A model generated the notes under the pieces. That model saw nothing but the letters and a program-made list of their open reading frames with translations, ran no database searches and was not told where the DNA came from. A program made the position numbers and the translations under genes. A stretch of DNA of 64,000 nucleotides, from NCBI GenBank assembly GCA_038250515.1, contig JBBSCG010000005.1:1-64000 (forward strand). Reading direction: 5' to 3'. The stretch comes from JAICUY01 sp038250515. GTDB lineage: Bacteria > Chloroflexota > Limnocylindria > QHBO01. Shown one piece after another: positions 17,190-25,806 of this stretch. Each line of letters begins with the position of its first letter. Position 1 is the first letter of the stretch.

Positions 17190-19103
17190 TCAGGCGGGCT
17201 GCTCGGCCACCATCTGGAAGCACTCGATGACGTCGCCCTCTTGCACCTCGCCGTTCGCAAGGCTGATCCCGCACTCGAACCCGGTGGCAACTTCGCGGAC
17301 ATCGTCCTTGAAGCGCTTCAGCGACTCGATGCGCGTCTCCTCGAGCAGCGCGCCACCACGGAACAGCCGCGCGCTGGCACCGCGCACGATGCGGCCGTCG
17401 GTGACGTACGAGCCCGCCACGAACCCTGCCTTACCGGCCTTGATCACCATGCGGACCTCGGCGTGGCCCTCGACCTGCTCGACCATCTTCGGAGCGAGCA
17501 TGCCGTGGAGCGCCGCACCGATGTCATCGGTCAGCTTGTAGATGACGTCGTACAGCCGCACGTCGACACCCGAGGCGTCGACGGATCGCTGCGCGCCGGG
17601 ATCGAGCTTCGTGTTGAAGCCGACGACGATCGCGTCCGAAGCCGATGCGAGCAGGATGTCGGACTCGTTGATGTCGCCCGCACCCTCGCCGATGATGTTG
17701 ATCCGCACCTCGGTGCTGTTGAGCCGCTCGAGCGAGTGACGGATGGCACCGAGCGATCCCTGGACGTCGGTCTTGAGGACGACGCGCAGCTCCTTCACCT
17801 CGCTCGCCTGGATCTGGGCGCTGATGTCCTCGAGGGTGAACGCGGTCTTGCCGTCGCCGTTGTTCGAGGCCCGAGCGGTCGCCTCGGCCTGGTCGCGTGC
17901 CGACTTCTCGTCCGGGACGACGCGCAGAATGTCGCCGGCCTCGGGAACGTCGCTGAGGCCCACGATCTCCACGGCACTCGCGGGCTCGGCCATCTTAACG
18001 CGCTTGCCTTCCGCGTTCTGCAGCGCGCGGATGCGACCGAAGGTGCGGCCGACGACGACGACGTCGCCAGTGCGCAACGTGCCGGTCTGCACGAGCACCG
18101 TGGCGACCGTGCCGCGACCCTTGTCGACCTTCGACTCGACAATCGTTCCGATCGCCGGACGATTCGGATTCGCCTTCAGCTCCTGCAGGTCGGCGACGAG
18201 CAGGATCATCTCCAACAGCGTGTCGAGGCCCGTGCCCTGCTTGGCACTGACCGGCACGGCGATGACGTCACCACCGTAGTCCTCGATCAGCACCCCGATG
18301 TCGGCGAGCTCCTGCTTGACCCGATCGAGGTTGGCATCGGGCTTGTCGACCTTGTTGATGGCGACGATCATCGGCACGCGTGCCGCCCGAACGTGGTCGA
18401 TTGCCTCGCGCGTCTGCGGCATCACGCCGTCGTCCGCGGCCACCACGATGACCGCGATGTCGGTGACCTGTGCCCCGCGCGCACGCATGGCGGTGAACGC
18501 CTCGTGGCCCGGCGTGTCCAGGAAGACGATGCGCTTGTCGTTGTGCGTGATCTCGGACGCACCGATGTGCTGGGTGATTCCACCGCGCTCGCCGGTCGCC
18601 ACCTTCGTGCTTCGCACCGCGTCGAGCAGGCTCGTCTTGCCGTGGTCGACGTGGCCCATCACGGTCACGATCGGTGCGCGGCTGATGAGGTCCTCCGGAT
18701 GCTCCTCCACCCACAGCACCGGCTTGCCGGCGCCCTCCTCGTCGGAACCGGGCGCGACGATCTCCTGCTGGGCGGCCGCCTCGGCGGCTGCACGCTGCGC
18801 AATGCCGCTCTCCGTGGCCTCGAAGCCGAGCTCGGCCGCGACCAGCGAGGCCGTGTCGAAATCGATCGTCTGATTGACCGTCGCGAAGATCCCGTTGCGG
18901 ATCAGCTCCTTGATGATGTCCGACGGACTGACGGCGAGCGCGGTCGCCAGGTCCTTGACCGCGATCGAGCTCGGCAGCTCGACGGGTCCCTGCTGGCGAA
19001 TGGCAGCTGCCGCGGTCTCGGTGGCGACGGCACCGGCGGGCGGCCCGCTGCGGCGGCGCTGTGGCCGCGGCCCGCGGCGGGGTTGATATCTACGTGGCGG
19101 CAT
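17190..19103 (-). CDS. infB: Translation initiation factor IF-2
   Basis: This 637-residue GTPase places initiator tRNA on the 30S subunit. A short basic N-terminus (about 1-22) is followed by the IF2N fold (about 45-95), a linker, and the G domain with G1 GHVDHGKT (150-157), DTPGHEAF (G3) and NKVD (G4), then domains II, III and the C-terminal tRNA-binding domain with ECGISLANGEVQEGDVIECF. The N-terminal extension is much shorter than the several hundred residues seen in many high-GC bacteria. The start overlaps the end of rnpM by 14 nt. Confidence 0.96.
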   Translation of the reverse strand: MPPRRYQPRRGPRPQRRRSGPPAGAVATETAAAAIRQQGPVELPSSIAVKDLATALAVSPSDIIKELIRNGIFATVNQTIDFDTASLVAAELGFEATESGIAQRAAAEAAAQQEIVAPGSDEEGAGKPVLWVEEHPEDLISRAPIVTVMGHVDHGKTSLLDAVRSTKVATGERGGITQHIGASEITHNDKRIVFLDTPGHEAFTAMRARGAQVTDIAVIVVAADDGVMPQTREAIDHVRAARVPMIVAINKVDKPDANLDRVKQELADIGVLIEDYGGDVIAVPVSAKQGTGLDTLLEMILLVADLQELKANPNRPAIGTIVESKVDKGRGTVATVLVQTGTLRTGDVVVVGRTFGRIRALQNAEGKRVKMAEPASAVEIVGLSDVPEAGDILRVVPDEKSARDQAEATARASNNGDGKTAFTLEDISAQIQASEVKELRVVLKTDVQGSLGAIRHSLERLNSTEVRINIIGEGAGDINESDILLASASDAIVVGFNTKLDPGAQRSVDASGVDVRLYDVIYKLTDDIGAALHGMLAPKMVEQVEGHAEVRMVIKAGKAGFVAGSYVTDGRIVRGASARLFRGGALLEETRIESLKRFKDDVREVATGFECGISLANGEVQEGDVIECFQMVAEQPA

Positions 19104-19362
19104 GCTTGTCCTCGACTACGAGCGCGTCCGGCTGGATCGCCGCGCCGAGCGCTCGCTGCACTGCCTCGGCCAGGCCTCGCGGCTCCCGGCAGGCAGGATC
19201 TTCACAAACATAGGTTCCGCGTCCGGCGGCCTTGCCGCTCGGATCGGGCGCGACCGCGCCGTCGGTACCGCGCACCAGACGGGTCATCGATCGCTGTGGG
19301 TGCACCTGGCGGCAGACCGCGCAGGTTCGCATGGGGATATGGTCAGGTCGTCGCTTCGGCAT
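19090..19362 (-). CDS. rnpM: RNase P modulator RnpM (YlxR/DUF448 family)
   Basis: This 90-residue basic RNA-binding protein lies in the canonical nusA-rnpM-infB position. It shows the DUF448 signatures MRTCAVCRQ (CxxC at 14 and 17), MTRLVRG and GRGTYVC. In Bacillus the family member binds and modulates RNase P. The ATG at 19362 lies 20 nt inside the end of nusA; an alternative ATG at codon 11 is less likely given the basic lead MPKRRPDHIP. It overlaps infB by 14 nt. Confidence 0.88.
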   Translation of the reverse strand: MPKRRPDHIPMRTCAVCRQVHPQRSMTRLVRGTDGAVAPDPSGKAAGRGTYVCEDPACREPRGLAEAVQRALGAAIQPDALVVEDKHAAT

Positions 19363-20473
19363 CGGCGTGCGCCTCCGTGGCGGCGGGTTCGCCCTCGGTC
19401 GGCTCACCACCCGCGGCAGCGGCCACACCCGCGTCGGAGCGGATGTCGATGCGCCAGCCGGTCAGCTTCGCGGCCAGGCGGGCGTTCTGCCCCTCCTTGC
19501 CGATCGCGAGGCTGAGCTGACGCTCTGGTACGACCACGTTGGCGATCTTGTGCTCCTCGTCGATGCGCACGTTGAGCACCTCGGCCGGCGAAAGAGCTTC
19601 GGCAACATACTGCGCCGGGTCCTCGTGCCAGAGCACCACGTCGACCTTTTCGCCGTTCAGCTCGGCGACGATGGCCTGGATGCGTGCGCCGCGCTGGCCG
19701 ACCGCCGAGCCCTTGGCGTCGACGCCCTGCTGGCGGCTCTCTACGGCGACTTTGGAGCGACTGCCGGCCTCGCGGGCGATGCCGCGGATCACAACCGTGC
19801 CGTTGTAGATCTCCGGGATCTCCATCTCCATCAGGCGTCGCAGGAAGCCGCGATGCGTGCGACTCACGACCAGCACCGGGCCGCGCGTCGTGCGACGGAC
19901 CTCCAGAACATAGACCTTCAGGTGCTGACCGATACGGTAATGCTCCGACGGCAGCTGTTCGCTGACCGCGAGGACCGCCTCTACGCCCTTGCCCATGTCG
20001 AGCACCACGGCCGACTCGGTCGTGCGATGCACCACCCCGGTCATGATCTCGCCCTCGCGGCTGGCGTACTGGCTGTAGACCACGTCGCGCTCAGCCTCAC
20101 GCAGCCGCTGGCGGTAGACCTGCCCCGCTGTCTGCGCGGCGATGCGGCCGAGCTGCGCCTGGGTCACGTTCTCGGGGACGCGGACCTTGCTGCCGACACC
20201 CGTCGAAGGGTCGATCTTCTGTGCATCGGAGACGAGCATCTGGAGTTCCGGATCCTCGACCTCTTCGGGGGTGGCGACCACGTCGTACTCGCGGAAGACG
20301 CTGATCTGGCCGGACTCGGGGTCGACCCGCACGACGACGTTCTCGGGTGCCTCGGCGTTGCGACGGTAGGCCGACTCGATCGCCTGCTCCAGCGTCTCGA
20401 TCAGGATCTCCTTCGGGACACCCTTCTCCGCATTCAGCTGTAGCAGTGCTCCGATGAAGTCTCGGCTCACCAT
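19343..20473 (-). CDS. nusA: Transcription termination/antitermination factor NusA
   Basis: The 376-residue protein has the NusA N-terminal domain (about 1-130), S1 (135-200), KH1 (205-270) and KH2 (275-340, with KIANVVVPERQLSLAIGKEGQNARLA), then a 35-residue Ala/Glu/Gly tail instead of the acidic repeats of enteric NusA. It binds RNA polymerase and controls pausing, termination and antitermination. The ATG has an excellent GGAGG 5 nt upstream. rimP, which normally precedes nusA, is absent; rseP is there instead. The 169-bp leader contains a promoter, two hairpins and a terminator-like T-run, suggesting self-control. Confidence 0.96.
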   Translation of the reverse strand: MVSRDFIGALLQLNAEKGVPKEILIETLEQAIESAYRRNAEAPENVVVRVDPESGQISVFREYDVVATPEEVEDPELQMLVSDAQKIDPSTGVGSKVRVPENVTQAQLGRIAAQTAGQVYRQRLREAERDVVYSQYASREGEIMTGVVHRTTESAVVLDMGKGVEAVLAVSEQLPSEHYRIGQHLKVYVLEVRRTTRGPVLVVSRTHRGFLRRLMEMEIPEIYNGTVVIRGIAREAGSRSKVAVESRQQGVDAKGSAVGQRGARIQAIVAELNGEKVDVVLWHEDPAQYVAEALSPAEVLNVRIDEEHKIANVVVPERQLSLAIGKEGQNARLAAKLTGWRIDIRSDAGVAAAAGGEPTEGEPAATEAHADAEATT

Positions 20474-20490
20474 CGCACCTCCGCAATCTC

Positions 20491-20524
20491 AAAAACAAAC
20501 GTGGGCTGGCGAACCGACCCACGT
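20491..20524 (-). terminator. Attenuator-like intrinsic terminator in the nusA leader
   Basis: On the minus strand ACGTGGG...CCCACGT forms a 7-bp stem that continues inward as TCGG-TTCG-CCAG, closing on a stable UUCG tetraloop, and is followed at once by TTGTTTTT. It is a textbook intrinsic terminator 17 nt before the nusA start and just upstream of its ribosome binding site. It lies downstream of the promoter at 20577-20582, so it would act on transcripts starting there as well as on read-through from rseP. Confidence 0.8.
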
Positions 20525-20539
20525 TACGACGCTTCGTAA
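20524..20539 (-). other. Second hairpin in the nusA leader
   Basis: TTACGA-AGCG-TCGTAA is a perfect 6-bp stem with a 4-nt loop. It abuts the terminator hairpin, sharing one base, so the two could stack or compete. It may be part of an attenuation switch; no protein or ligand can be named. Confidence 0.45.
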
Positions 20540-20576
20540 TAAGTTGGCTTCAGCACGGCCGGCGAAACCTTCGCGG

Positions 20577-20582
20577 AGTATA
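20577..20582 (-). promoter_or_regulatory. Extended -10 promoter for nusA operon
   Basis: TGG-TATACT on the minus strand, with a weak -35 (TGGCGG, 17-bp spacer). Initiation near 20570 would give a leader of about 97 nt containing both hairpins. The same TGN-TATACT element recurs before rpsB and rplS. Confidence 0.55.
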
Positions 20583-20642
20583 CCAGCCGGGACCGACGAC
20601 CGCCACCGGGAGGCCTGATCCCATGGCCGCCCCAGTGCGCGT

Positions 20643-21764
20643 TCAGCCCCCCGGGAGCCGCTGGATATCCTGGATGGAGATCAGGATCACCAGCGCGACG
20701 AGTACCAGGAAACCGGTCAGGTAGATGAGCGCTTCGCGCTCCGCGGGGAGGCGGCGGCGGCGGACAGCCTCGACCACCGTGACGGCGATGCGGCCGCCGT
20801 CCAGCGGAGGGAAGGGCAGGACGTTCAGCACGGCAAGGTTGACGGACAACAGACCGACGAACACGAGCTGGTCGAACAGGGGTTGCTGCAGGACCTGGCC
20901 CGTCGCCTGCGCGATGCCGATGGGGCCGCGCGCATCGCCGGTGTTCGGCGCCAGCCCGATAAGGCCCGCGACGGTACGCGCTAGGCCGCCCGGAATCTGC
21001 CAGGCAATATCGGCGGTGACGCCAGCGCCAGAGGCCAACGCCTCGAACGGCGAGCTGGCCGCCGGCGGTCCCATGACCACCTCGGGCCGCAAACCGAATC
21101 CGACGGCACCGACCCCAGCCTGGCGCTGCTCGGCCGTGAGCTCACGCGGCGTCACGATCACATCCAGCTGCTGCCCGGCTCGATCGACCTGCAGCGTGAC
21201 CGGGTGGCCCGCCCGGGCACCGATATAGTCGACCAGGTCGTCCGAACGGTCGAACTGCCGGTCGTCCGCAGAGAGGATCCGATCATCGACCCGGAGTTTC
21301 CCCTGCGCGGGACTGTCCTGCTGGATCTGGGTGACCGTCAGCGGCGGCACGCGGATCGGCTGCGCCACGCTGAAGGCGGCGGCGAAGAGCACGATCGCGA
21401 GCAGGAAGTTCATCAGCACCCCGGCAAGCAGCACGGCGAGCCGTACGACGATCCGTTTGCGGTTGAAGGCGCCGACCATGGCGCGCTCGATGGCCGCGTC
21501 GGACAGGCCGCGCTCGCGCATCTTCTCGGCTTCGATCTCGCCGTCCTCGCCGAGCATCTTCACAAACCCGCCAAGCGGGATCCAGTTCACCGAATAGCGA
21601 GTGCCACGCCAGGTCGTCGAAGCGATCCGTGGCGGAAAGCCGATGCCGAACTCTTGCACCGTGATGCCCGCCAGCTTGGCCACCACGAAGTGGCCCAGCT
21701 CGTGGATCACCACCAGCACGACGAGCACGCCGATGAACGCGAGGATCGTACCCAGCACGTCCAT
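20643..21764 (-). CDS. rseP: RIP metalloprotease RseP
   Basis: This 373-residue site-2 intramembrane zinc protease has the HELGH motif at 21-25 in the first membrane helix, the family segment GFPPR..NWIPLGGFVKMLGE, one PDZ domain (about 140-210, beginning TVTQIQQDSPAQGKLRVDD), and the C-terminal NVLPFPPLDGGR metal-coordinating helix. It cleaves membrane-spanning anti-sigma factors or signal-peptide remnants. ATG overlaps the dxr stop by one base (TGATG). uppS-cdsA-dxr-rseP is a classic envelope cluster. Confidence 0.94.
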   Translation of the reverse strand: MDVLGTILAFIGVLVVLVVIHELGHFVVAKLAGITVQEFGIGFPPRIASTTWRGTRYSVNWIPLGGFVKMLGEDGEIEAEKMRERGLSDAAIERAMVGAFNRKRIVVRLAVLLAGVLMNFLLAIVLFAAAFSVAQPIRVPPLTVTQIQQDSPAQGKLRVDDRILSADDRQFDRSDDLVDYIGARAGHPVTLQVDRAGQQLDVIVTPRELTAEQRQAGVGAVGFGLRPEVVMGPPAASSPFEALASGAGVTADIAWQIPGGLARTVAGLIGLAPNTGDARGPIGIAQATGQVLQQPLFDQLVFVGLLSVNLAVLNVLPFPPLDGGRIAVTVVEAVRRRRLPAEREALIYLTGFLVLVALVILISIQDIQRLPGG

Positions 21765-22909
21765 CAGGCCGTCGCGCTCAGCTGGAGCTCGGCAGCGAGC
21801 GTTGTGCGTACCTCGGCATCCAGTGCGGCGATCTCGTCGAGCTCCGGCTCAGCGTGGCTGCCCCATCGCTCGACCGCCTGATCGATCACGTTCGCGATGC
21901 GTGGAAACGCGATTCGATGCTCCAGGAACGCAGCGGTGGCAATCTCATCGGCCGCATTCAGGATCGTGCCGCGGTTGCCACCGGCCGCCGCGGCCGCGCG
22001 GACGAGGTCATACGCCGGAAACGCGCCCGGCTCGAGCGGTGCGAACGCGAGCGCACCCCATTCCTCCGGCGAGGCGTGGCGTGCCGGCGAGGGAAGTCGC
22101 TCCGGGTAGCTCAGCGCGTACTGAATCGGGAGTCGCATGTCGGGCAGGCCGAGCTGGGCCTTGAACGAGCCATCGACGAACTCGACGAGCGAGTGGACGA
22201 CGCTCTGGGGGTGAATCACGGCCGCAATCTTACTGTAGGGCACCCGGTAGAGCCATTTGGCCTCGATCGCCTCGAAGGCCTTGTTGATCAGCGTGGCTGA
22301 ATCGATGCTGATCTTCGGGCCCATGCGCCAGGTCGGGTGCGCCAGCGCCTCCTCAGGGGTGACGTGCTGCAGATCGGTCGCCGGCCGTTCGCGGAATGGA
22401 CCACCGCTGGCGGTCAGCACCAGCCGCGCGACGGCGTTGAGCCGCTCGCCGAGCAGGCACTGCCAGATCGCCGAATGCTCGCTGTCGATCGGCCGCAGCA
22501 GGTCGAGCGGATCGCCGCCGCGTGCGGCGAGCTGCCGTGCGACGAGGTGACCGCCGGTGACCAGCGTCTCCTTGTTGGCGAGACCCACGCGCCGACCGCT
22601 CTGCAGGGCGGCAAGCACCGCGGGCAGTGCGGCCATGCCGGTGGTGGCCACGATCACCAGCTCGACGCCGTCGGCCGTCGCGAGCTCGGTCAGGCCGCCA
22701 TCCGCCCAGCGCTCTCTCGCCTCGAGAACTACTCCGTCCGCGGTCCAGATGCGCGCATCCGGCCAGTCACGAAGCTGCTCGGCGAAGGCAACATTCGCAT
22801 GGCCCGCGGCGAGCCCACGCAGCGTGAAACGATCGGGATGTGCCGCCAGGACCTCGAGCGTCTGGCGGCCGATGGAGCCCGTCGAGCCGAGCAGCGCGAC
22901 GCCGGTCAC
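21764..22909 (-). CDS. dxr: 1-deoxy-D-xylulose 5-phosphate reductoisomerase
   Basis: This 381-residue NADPH-dependent enzyme carries out the first committed step of the MEP isoprenoid pathway, supplying IPP for the undecaprenyl carrier made by the neighbouring uppS. Seen are the NADPH loop LLGSTGSIGRQTL, ANKETLVTGG, the substrate loop TASGGPFRERP, and IHPQSVVHSLVEFVDGS with the metal- and substrate-binding residues. The GTG start overlaps the cdsA stop (GTGA). Confidence 0.95.
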   Translation of the reverse strand: MTGVALLGSTGSIGRQTLEVLAAHPDRFTLRGLAAGHANVAFAEQLRDWPDARIWTADGVVLEARERWADGGLTELATADGVELVIVATTGMAALPAVLAALQSGRRVGLANKETLVTGGHLVARQLAARGGDPLDLLRPIDSEHSAIWQCLLGERLNAVARLVLTASGGPFRERPATDLQHVTPEEALAHPTWRMGPKISIDSATLINKAFEAIEAKWLYRVPYSKIAAVIHPQSVVHSLVEFVDGSFKAQLGLPDMRLPIQYALSYPERLPSPARHASPEEWGALAFAPLEPGAFPAYDLVRAAAAAGGNRGTILNAADEIATAAFLEHRIAFPRIANVIDQAVERWGSHAEPELDEIAALDAEVRTTLAAELQLSATA

Positions 22910-23805
22910 AGCCCGAATCCGGCGACCAGCAACGCCCAGCCGGCAAGCAGCGGCGCGGCGAACAGGAATGAGTCGATGCGGTCGAGAACGCCGCCGTGGC
23001 CCGGCACCAGGAAGCCGGATTCCTTGCGATCGGCCGCACGCTTGAGCATCGACTCGGCCAGGTCACCAGCCTGCGCGCCAAGCCCGACCAGCGGTCCGAT
23101 GACCAGCGGCTGCCAGGCGGGCAGCCCGATCAGCACCGCACCGATCCCGGCCGCCAGCGTGGCGACCAGCAGTCCGCCGGCCAGGCCCTCGACGGTCTTG
23201 GATGGGCTGATGTGATCGATCAGGTGCCGGCGACCGAGCCAGCGTCCGCTGAGGTACGCCCCGGTGTCATAGCCCCACACCACCAGCAGCAGCATCAGGC
23301 CCCAGGCCGCACCGGAGCGCAGGCCGAGCGCACCGATCGGCGTGGCAGCCGTACCGGTCGGGGGGCCGAGGTGCGCGACCAGCACGAAGAACGGCGCCAG
23401 GATGCCGACATAGGCGACCCCGAATGCCGTCACCGCCCAGGTCACAAAGCCGCTGCGTGGATCGGCTCGCGTGAAGCCGACGGCGCCGAGCAGGATCAGC
23501 GTCGCGGCAAAGACGATGGCCACCAGGCCTGGCGGTTGGGTGATCCGCAACAGGTCGCTGAGCAGACCGCCGACCTGCGCCTGGTTGGCAGCGATCAGGC
23601 CGGCGACCGTCGTGACGAGGCCGGCCAGCAGGCCAAGCACCTGGGGCGGCTCAAAGCCGCCGGCGTCGAGCAGAGCGATCAGCTCGACGAGCGCCAGGAA
23701 GGCGACGAGCGCGGTCATCAACGACAGCCACGGCTCGCCCAGGATGATGACCACCACGACGATCGGGCCGAGGATGGCGGCGCTCAGCAGCCGCGTGCGC
23801 AACAT
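22906..23805 (-). CDS. cdsA: Phosphatidate cytidylyltransferase (CDP-diacylglycerol synthase)
   Basis: A 299-residue polytopic membrane enzyme that makes CDP-diacylglycerol from phosphatidate and CTP for phospholipid synthesis. About eight hydrophobic helices precede the family signature HISPSKTVEGLAGGL, which is followed by KRAADRKESGFLVPGHGGVLDRIDS, split over about 256-280, holding the conserved active-site acidic residue. ATG at 23805 lies 3 bp after the uppS stop. Confidence 0.93.
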   Translation of the reverse strand: MLRTRLLSAAILGPIVVVVIILGEPWLSLMTALVAFLALVELIALLDAGGFEPPQVLGLLAGLVTTVAGLIAANQAQVGGLLSDLLRITQPPGLVAIVFAATLILLGAVGFTRADPRSGFVTWAVTAFGVAYVGILAPFFVLVAHLGPPTGTAATPIGALGLRSGAAWGLMLLLVVWGYDTGAYLSGRWLGRRHLIDHISPSKTVEGLAGGLLVATLAAGIGAVLIGLPAWQPLVIGPLVGLGAQAGDLAESMLKRAADRKESGFLVPGHGGVLDRIDSFLFAAPLLAGWALLVAGFGL

Positions 23806-23808
23806 CGC

Positions 23809-24501
23809 TCAGGCGCCGTAGCGGCGCTGGCGGCGCGTGAACTCGGCCAGGGCCGCATCGAGCTCGCTCGTCGTGAAATCCGGCCACAGCGTCGGGCAGA
23901 AGACGAGCTCGGCGTAGGCGCCTTGCCACAGCAGGAAGTTGCTCGTGCGCTGCTCGCCGCCGGTGCGAATGATGAGATCCGGATCGGGCTGGCCGTCGGT
24001 GTAGAGCTGCTCCTCGAAGCGCTCCTCGTCCACCTCGGAGGCCGGCACGCCCGCGACGATGAGCGCGCGCGCCGCGTCGATGATCTCCTTGCGACCGGAA
24101 TAGTTGAACGCGATATTCAGCTGCATCCGGGGGCCGCCGCTGGTGCGTTGCTCTGCCATGCGGATCGAGCGCTGCACGTCGGTCGGAGCTTCGTGCAACC
24201 GGCCGATGACGCGGACCCGTACACCCTGCTCGATCAGCTCGTCGGTGTTCTGCCGCACGGCGCCGTCGATCAAGCCGAAGAGGCCCCTCACCTCCTCGTC
24301 GGAGCGGCGCCAGTTCTCCTGGCTGAAGACGTAGAGTGAAAGGACCTCGATTCCGCGATCCGGTGCCAGGCGCACGATCGGCTTGATCGCCTCGACACCC
24401 TGCACGTGCCCGGCGATGCTGGGCAGGCCATGTGACGCCGCCCAGCGACGGTTGCCGTCCATGATGATCGCGACGTGTCGCGGGTGCTCACGGAGCGGCA
24501 G
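23809..24501 (-). CDS. uppS: Isoprenyl transferase (undecaprenyl diphosphate synthase), probable CTG start
   Basis: This cis-prenyltransferase makes the C55 lipid carrier for cell-wall synthesis. The family N-terminus HVAIIMDGNRRWA, with the catalytic Asp, can only be included whole if translation starts upstream of the ATG at 24462 (the M of MDGN). Between the upstream stop and that ATG the frame has no ATG, GTG or TTG. It does have a CTG at 24501 with GGAGG 9 nt before it, giving M-PLREHPRHVAIIMDGN and 230 residues. Other motifs are SLYVFSQENW, FNYSGRKEIIDAA and DLIIRTGGEQRTSNFLLWQ. The CTG lies 4 bp after the frr stop. Confidence 0.9.
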   Translation of the reverse strand: MPLREHPRHVAIIMDGNRRWAASHGLPSIAGHVQGVEAIKPIVRLAPDRGIEVLSLYVFSQENWRRSDEEVRGLFGLIDGAVRQNTDELIEQGVRVRVIGRLHEAPTDVQRSIRMAEQRTSGGPRMQLNIAFNYSGRKEIIDAARALIVAGVPASEVDEERFEEQLYTDGQPDPDLIIRTGGEQRTSNFLLWQGAYAELVFCPTLWPDFTTSELDAALAEFTRRQRRYGA

Positions 24502-24505
24502 CTCG

Positions 24506-25063
24506 TCAGACCTCCATCACGTCAGCTTCCTTCCGCTCACCGCGCGAATCGATCGCATCGGTATAGCGGTCGGTGAGCTTCTGCAGACCTTCGAGCTCGC
24601 GCCGTTCCTCATCCTCGGAAAGGTCGCCGTCGCGGAGTGCCTTCTTAAGCTGGTCCGCGGCTTCGCGCCGCAGGTTGCGGATTTCGACGCGCGCCTCTTC
24701 CATGCGACGGCGCACCTGCTTGACCATCTCCCGGCGCCGATCCTCGGTGAGCGGTGGCACATTCAGCCGGACCACCGTGCCGTCGACGTTCGGCGTGAGG
24801 CCGATATCGCTCTTGGTGATCGCCTTCTCGATCGCCGACAGGACCGATCGGTCCCATGGCTGGATCACGATCAGGTGCGCGTCGGGGGTCGAGATGCCCG
24901 CGATCTGGTTGAGCGGCGTGGGATTGCCGTAGTAGTCGACGGTGAGACGCTCGACGAGCGCGGTCGATGCTCGGCCGGTGCGAATGCCGGCGAAGTCACG
25001 CTCCATCGCGTCCACCGCACGCTGCATCCTGGGGTCGATGGCAACGAGCGCCTCGTGCGTCAT
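24506..25063 (-). CDS. frr: Ribosome recycling factor
   Basis: This 185-residue tRNA-shaped factor splits post-termination ribosomes with EF-G. Helical domain I is seen at both ends (MQRAVDAMERDFAGIRTGRAS; MEEARVEIRNLRREAADQLKKAL) with domain II between (TPLNQIAGISTPDAHLIVIQPWDRS). The ATG overlaps the pyrH stop as ATGA. The end of the gene carries the GGAGG that serves uppS. Confidence 0.96.
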   Translation of the reverse strand: MTHEALVAIDPRMQRAVDAMERDFAGIRTGRASTALVERLTVDYYGNPTPLNQIAGISTPDAHLIVIQPWDRSVLSAIEKAITKSDIGLTPNVDGTVVRLNVPPLTEDRRREMVKQVRRRMEEARVEIRNLRREAADQLKKALRDGDLSEDEERRELEGLQKLTDRYTDAIDSRGERKEADVMEV

Positions 25064-25806
25064 GCAGTCACCTCTCCGCCGATCAGCGTACCGATCGACT
25101 CACCGCGAACGGCACGAACGATGTTTCCCGGCTGCGTCATGTCGAACACCACGATCGGCATCTCGTTATCCATGGCCAAACTGACGGCCGTGGCATCCAG
25201 CGCCTCGAGACGGTTCGCGAGCAGCTCGGTGTAGCCGATGCGAGCGTACCGCCGTGCGTTCGGCTCTTTTTCCGGGTCGGCATCGTACACCCCGTCGACA
25301 CGCGTCGCCTTGAGGATGACCTCCGCGCCGATCTCAACAGCGCGCAGCGTAGCGGCCGTATCGGTCGTGAAGTAGGGATTGCCCGTTCCAGCGACCATGA
25401 CCACCACGCGACCCTTCTCGAGATGTCGCATCGCCCGGCGACGGATGTACGGCTCGCAGATCTCGTTCATGGCGATGGCGCTCATCACCCGCGTCGGGCA
25501 GTCAAGCTGCTCGAGCGCGTCCTGGATCGCCAGGCCGTTCATCACCGTGGCAAGCATGCCCATGTAGTCGGCGATGGCGCGGTCCATGCCGTGCGCCGCG
25601 GCCGCCAGGCCGCGAAAGATATTGCCGCCACCGACCACGATGGCAACCTCGACGCCCGTCTGCTTCGCCTCGGCGACCTGCATCGCGATGCCGCGGGCCA
25701 CGTCCGGGTCGATGCCGTACTGCCCTGATCCCACCAATGCCTCGCCGGAGAGCTTCAGCAGCACCCGGCGGTAGGCGGGAGTGGGATGGGCCAGGGCATC
25801 GGTCAC
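25060..25806 (-). CDS. pyrH: Uridylate kinase (UMP kinase)
   Basis: A 248-residue amino-acid-kinase-fold enzyme that phosphorylates UMP to UDP in pyrimidine synthesis. Seen are RVLLKLSGEAL, the nucleotide loop VVGGGNIFRGL, DYMGMLATVMNGLAIQ, and GTGNPYFTTDTAA, followed by the ATP-site segment ATRVDGVYDADP. The GTG start directly abuts the tsf stop. The rpsB-tsf-pyrH-frr order is widely conserved. Confidence 0.95.
   Translation of the reverse strand: MTDALAHPTPAYRRVLLKLSGEALVGSGQYGIDPDVARGIAMQVAEAKQTGVEVAIVVGGGNIFRGLAAAAHGMDRAIADYMGMLATVMNGLAIQDALEQLDCPTRVMSAIAMNEICEPYIRRRAMRHLEKGRVVVMVAGTGNPYFTTDTAATLRAVEIGAEVILKATRVDGVYDADPEKEPNARRYARIGYTELLANRLEALDATAVSLAMDNEMPIVVFDMTQPGNIVRAVRGESIGTLIGGEVTA

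Noticed and set aside
24288..24491. A GTG-started frame (M-STRDTSRS...) at the start of uppS
   Set aside because: It is in a different frame from the conserved uppS sequence and encodes an Arg/Ser-rich shadow.
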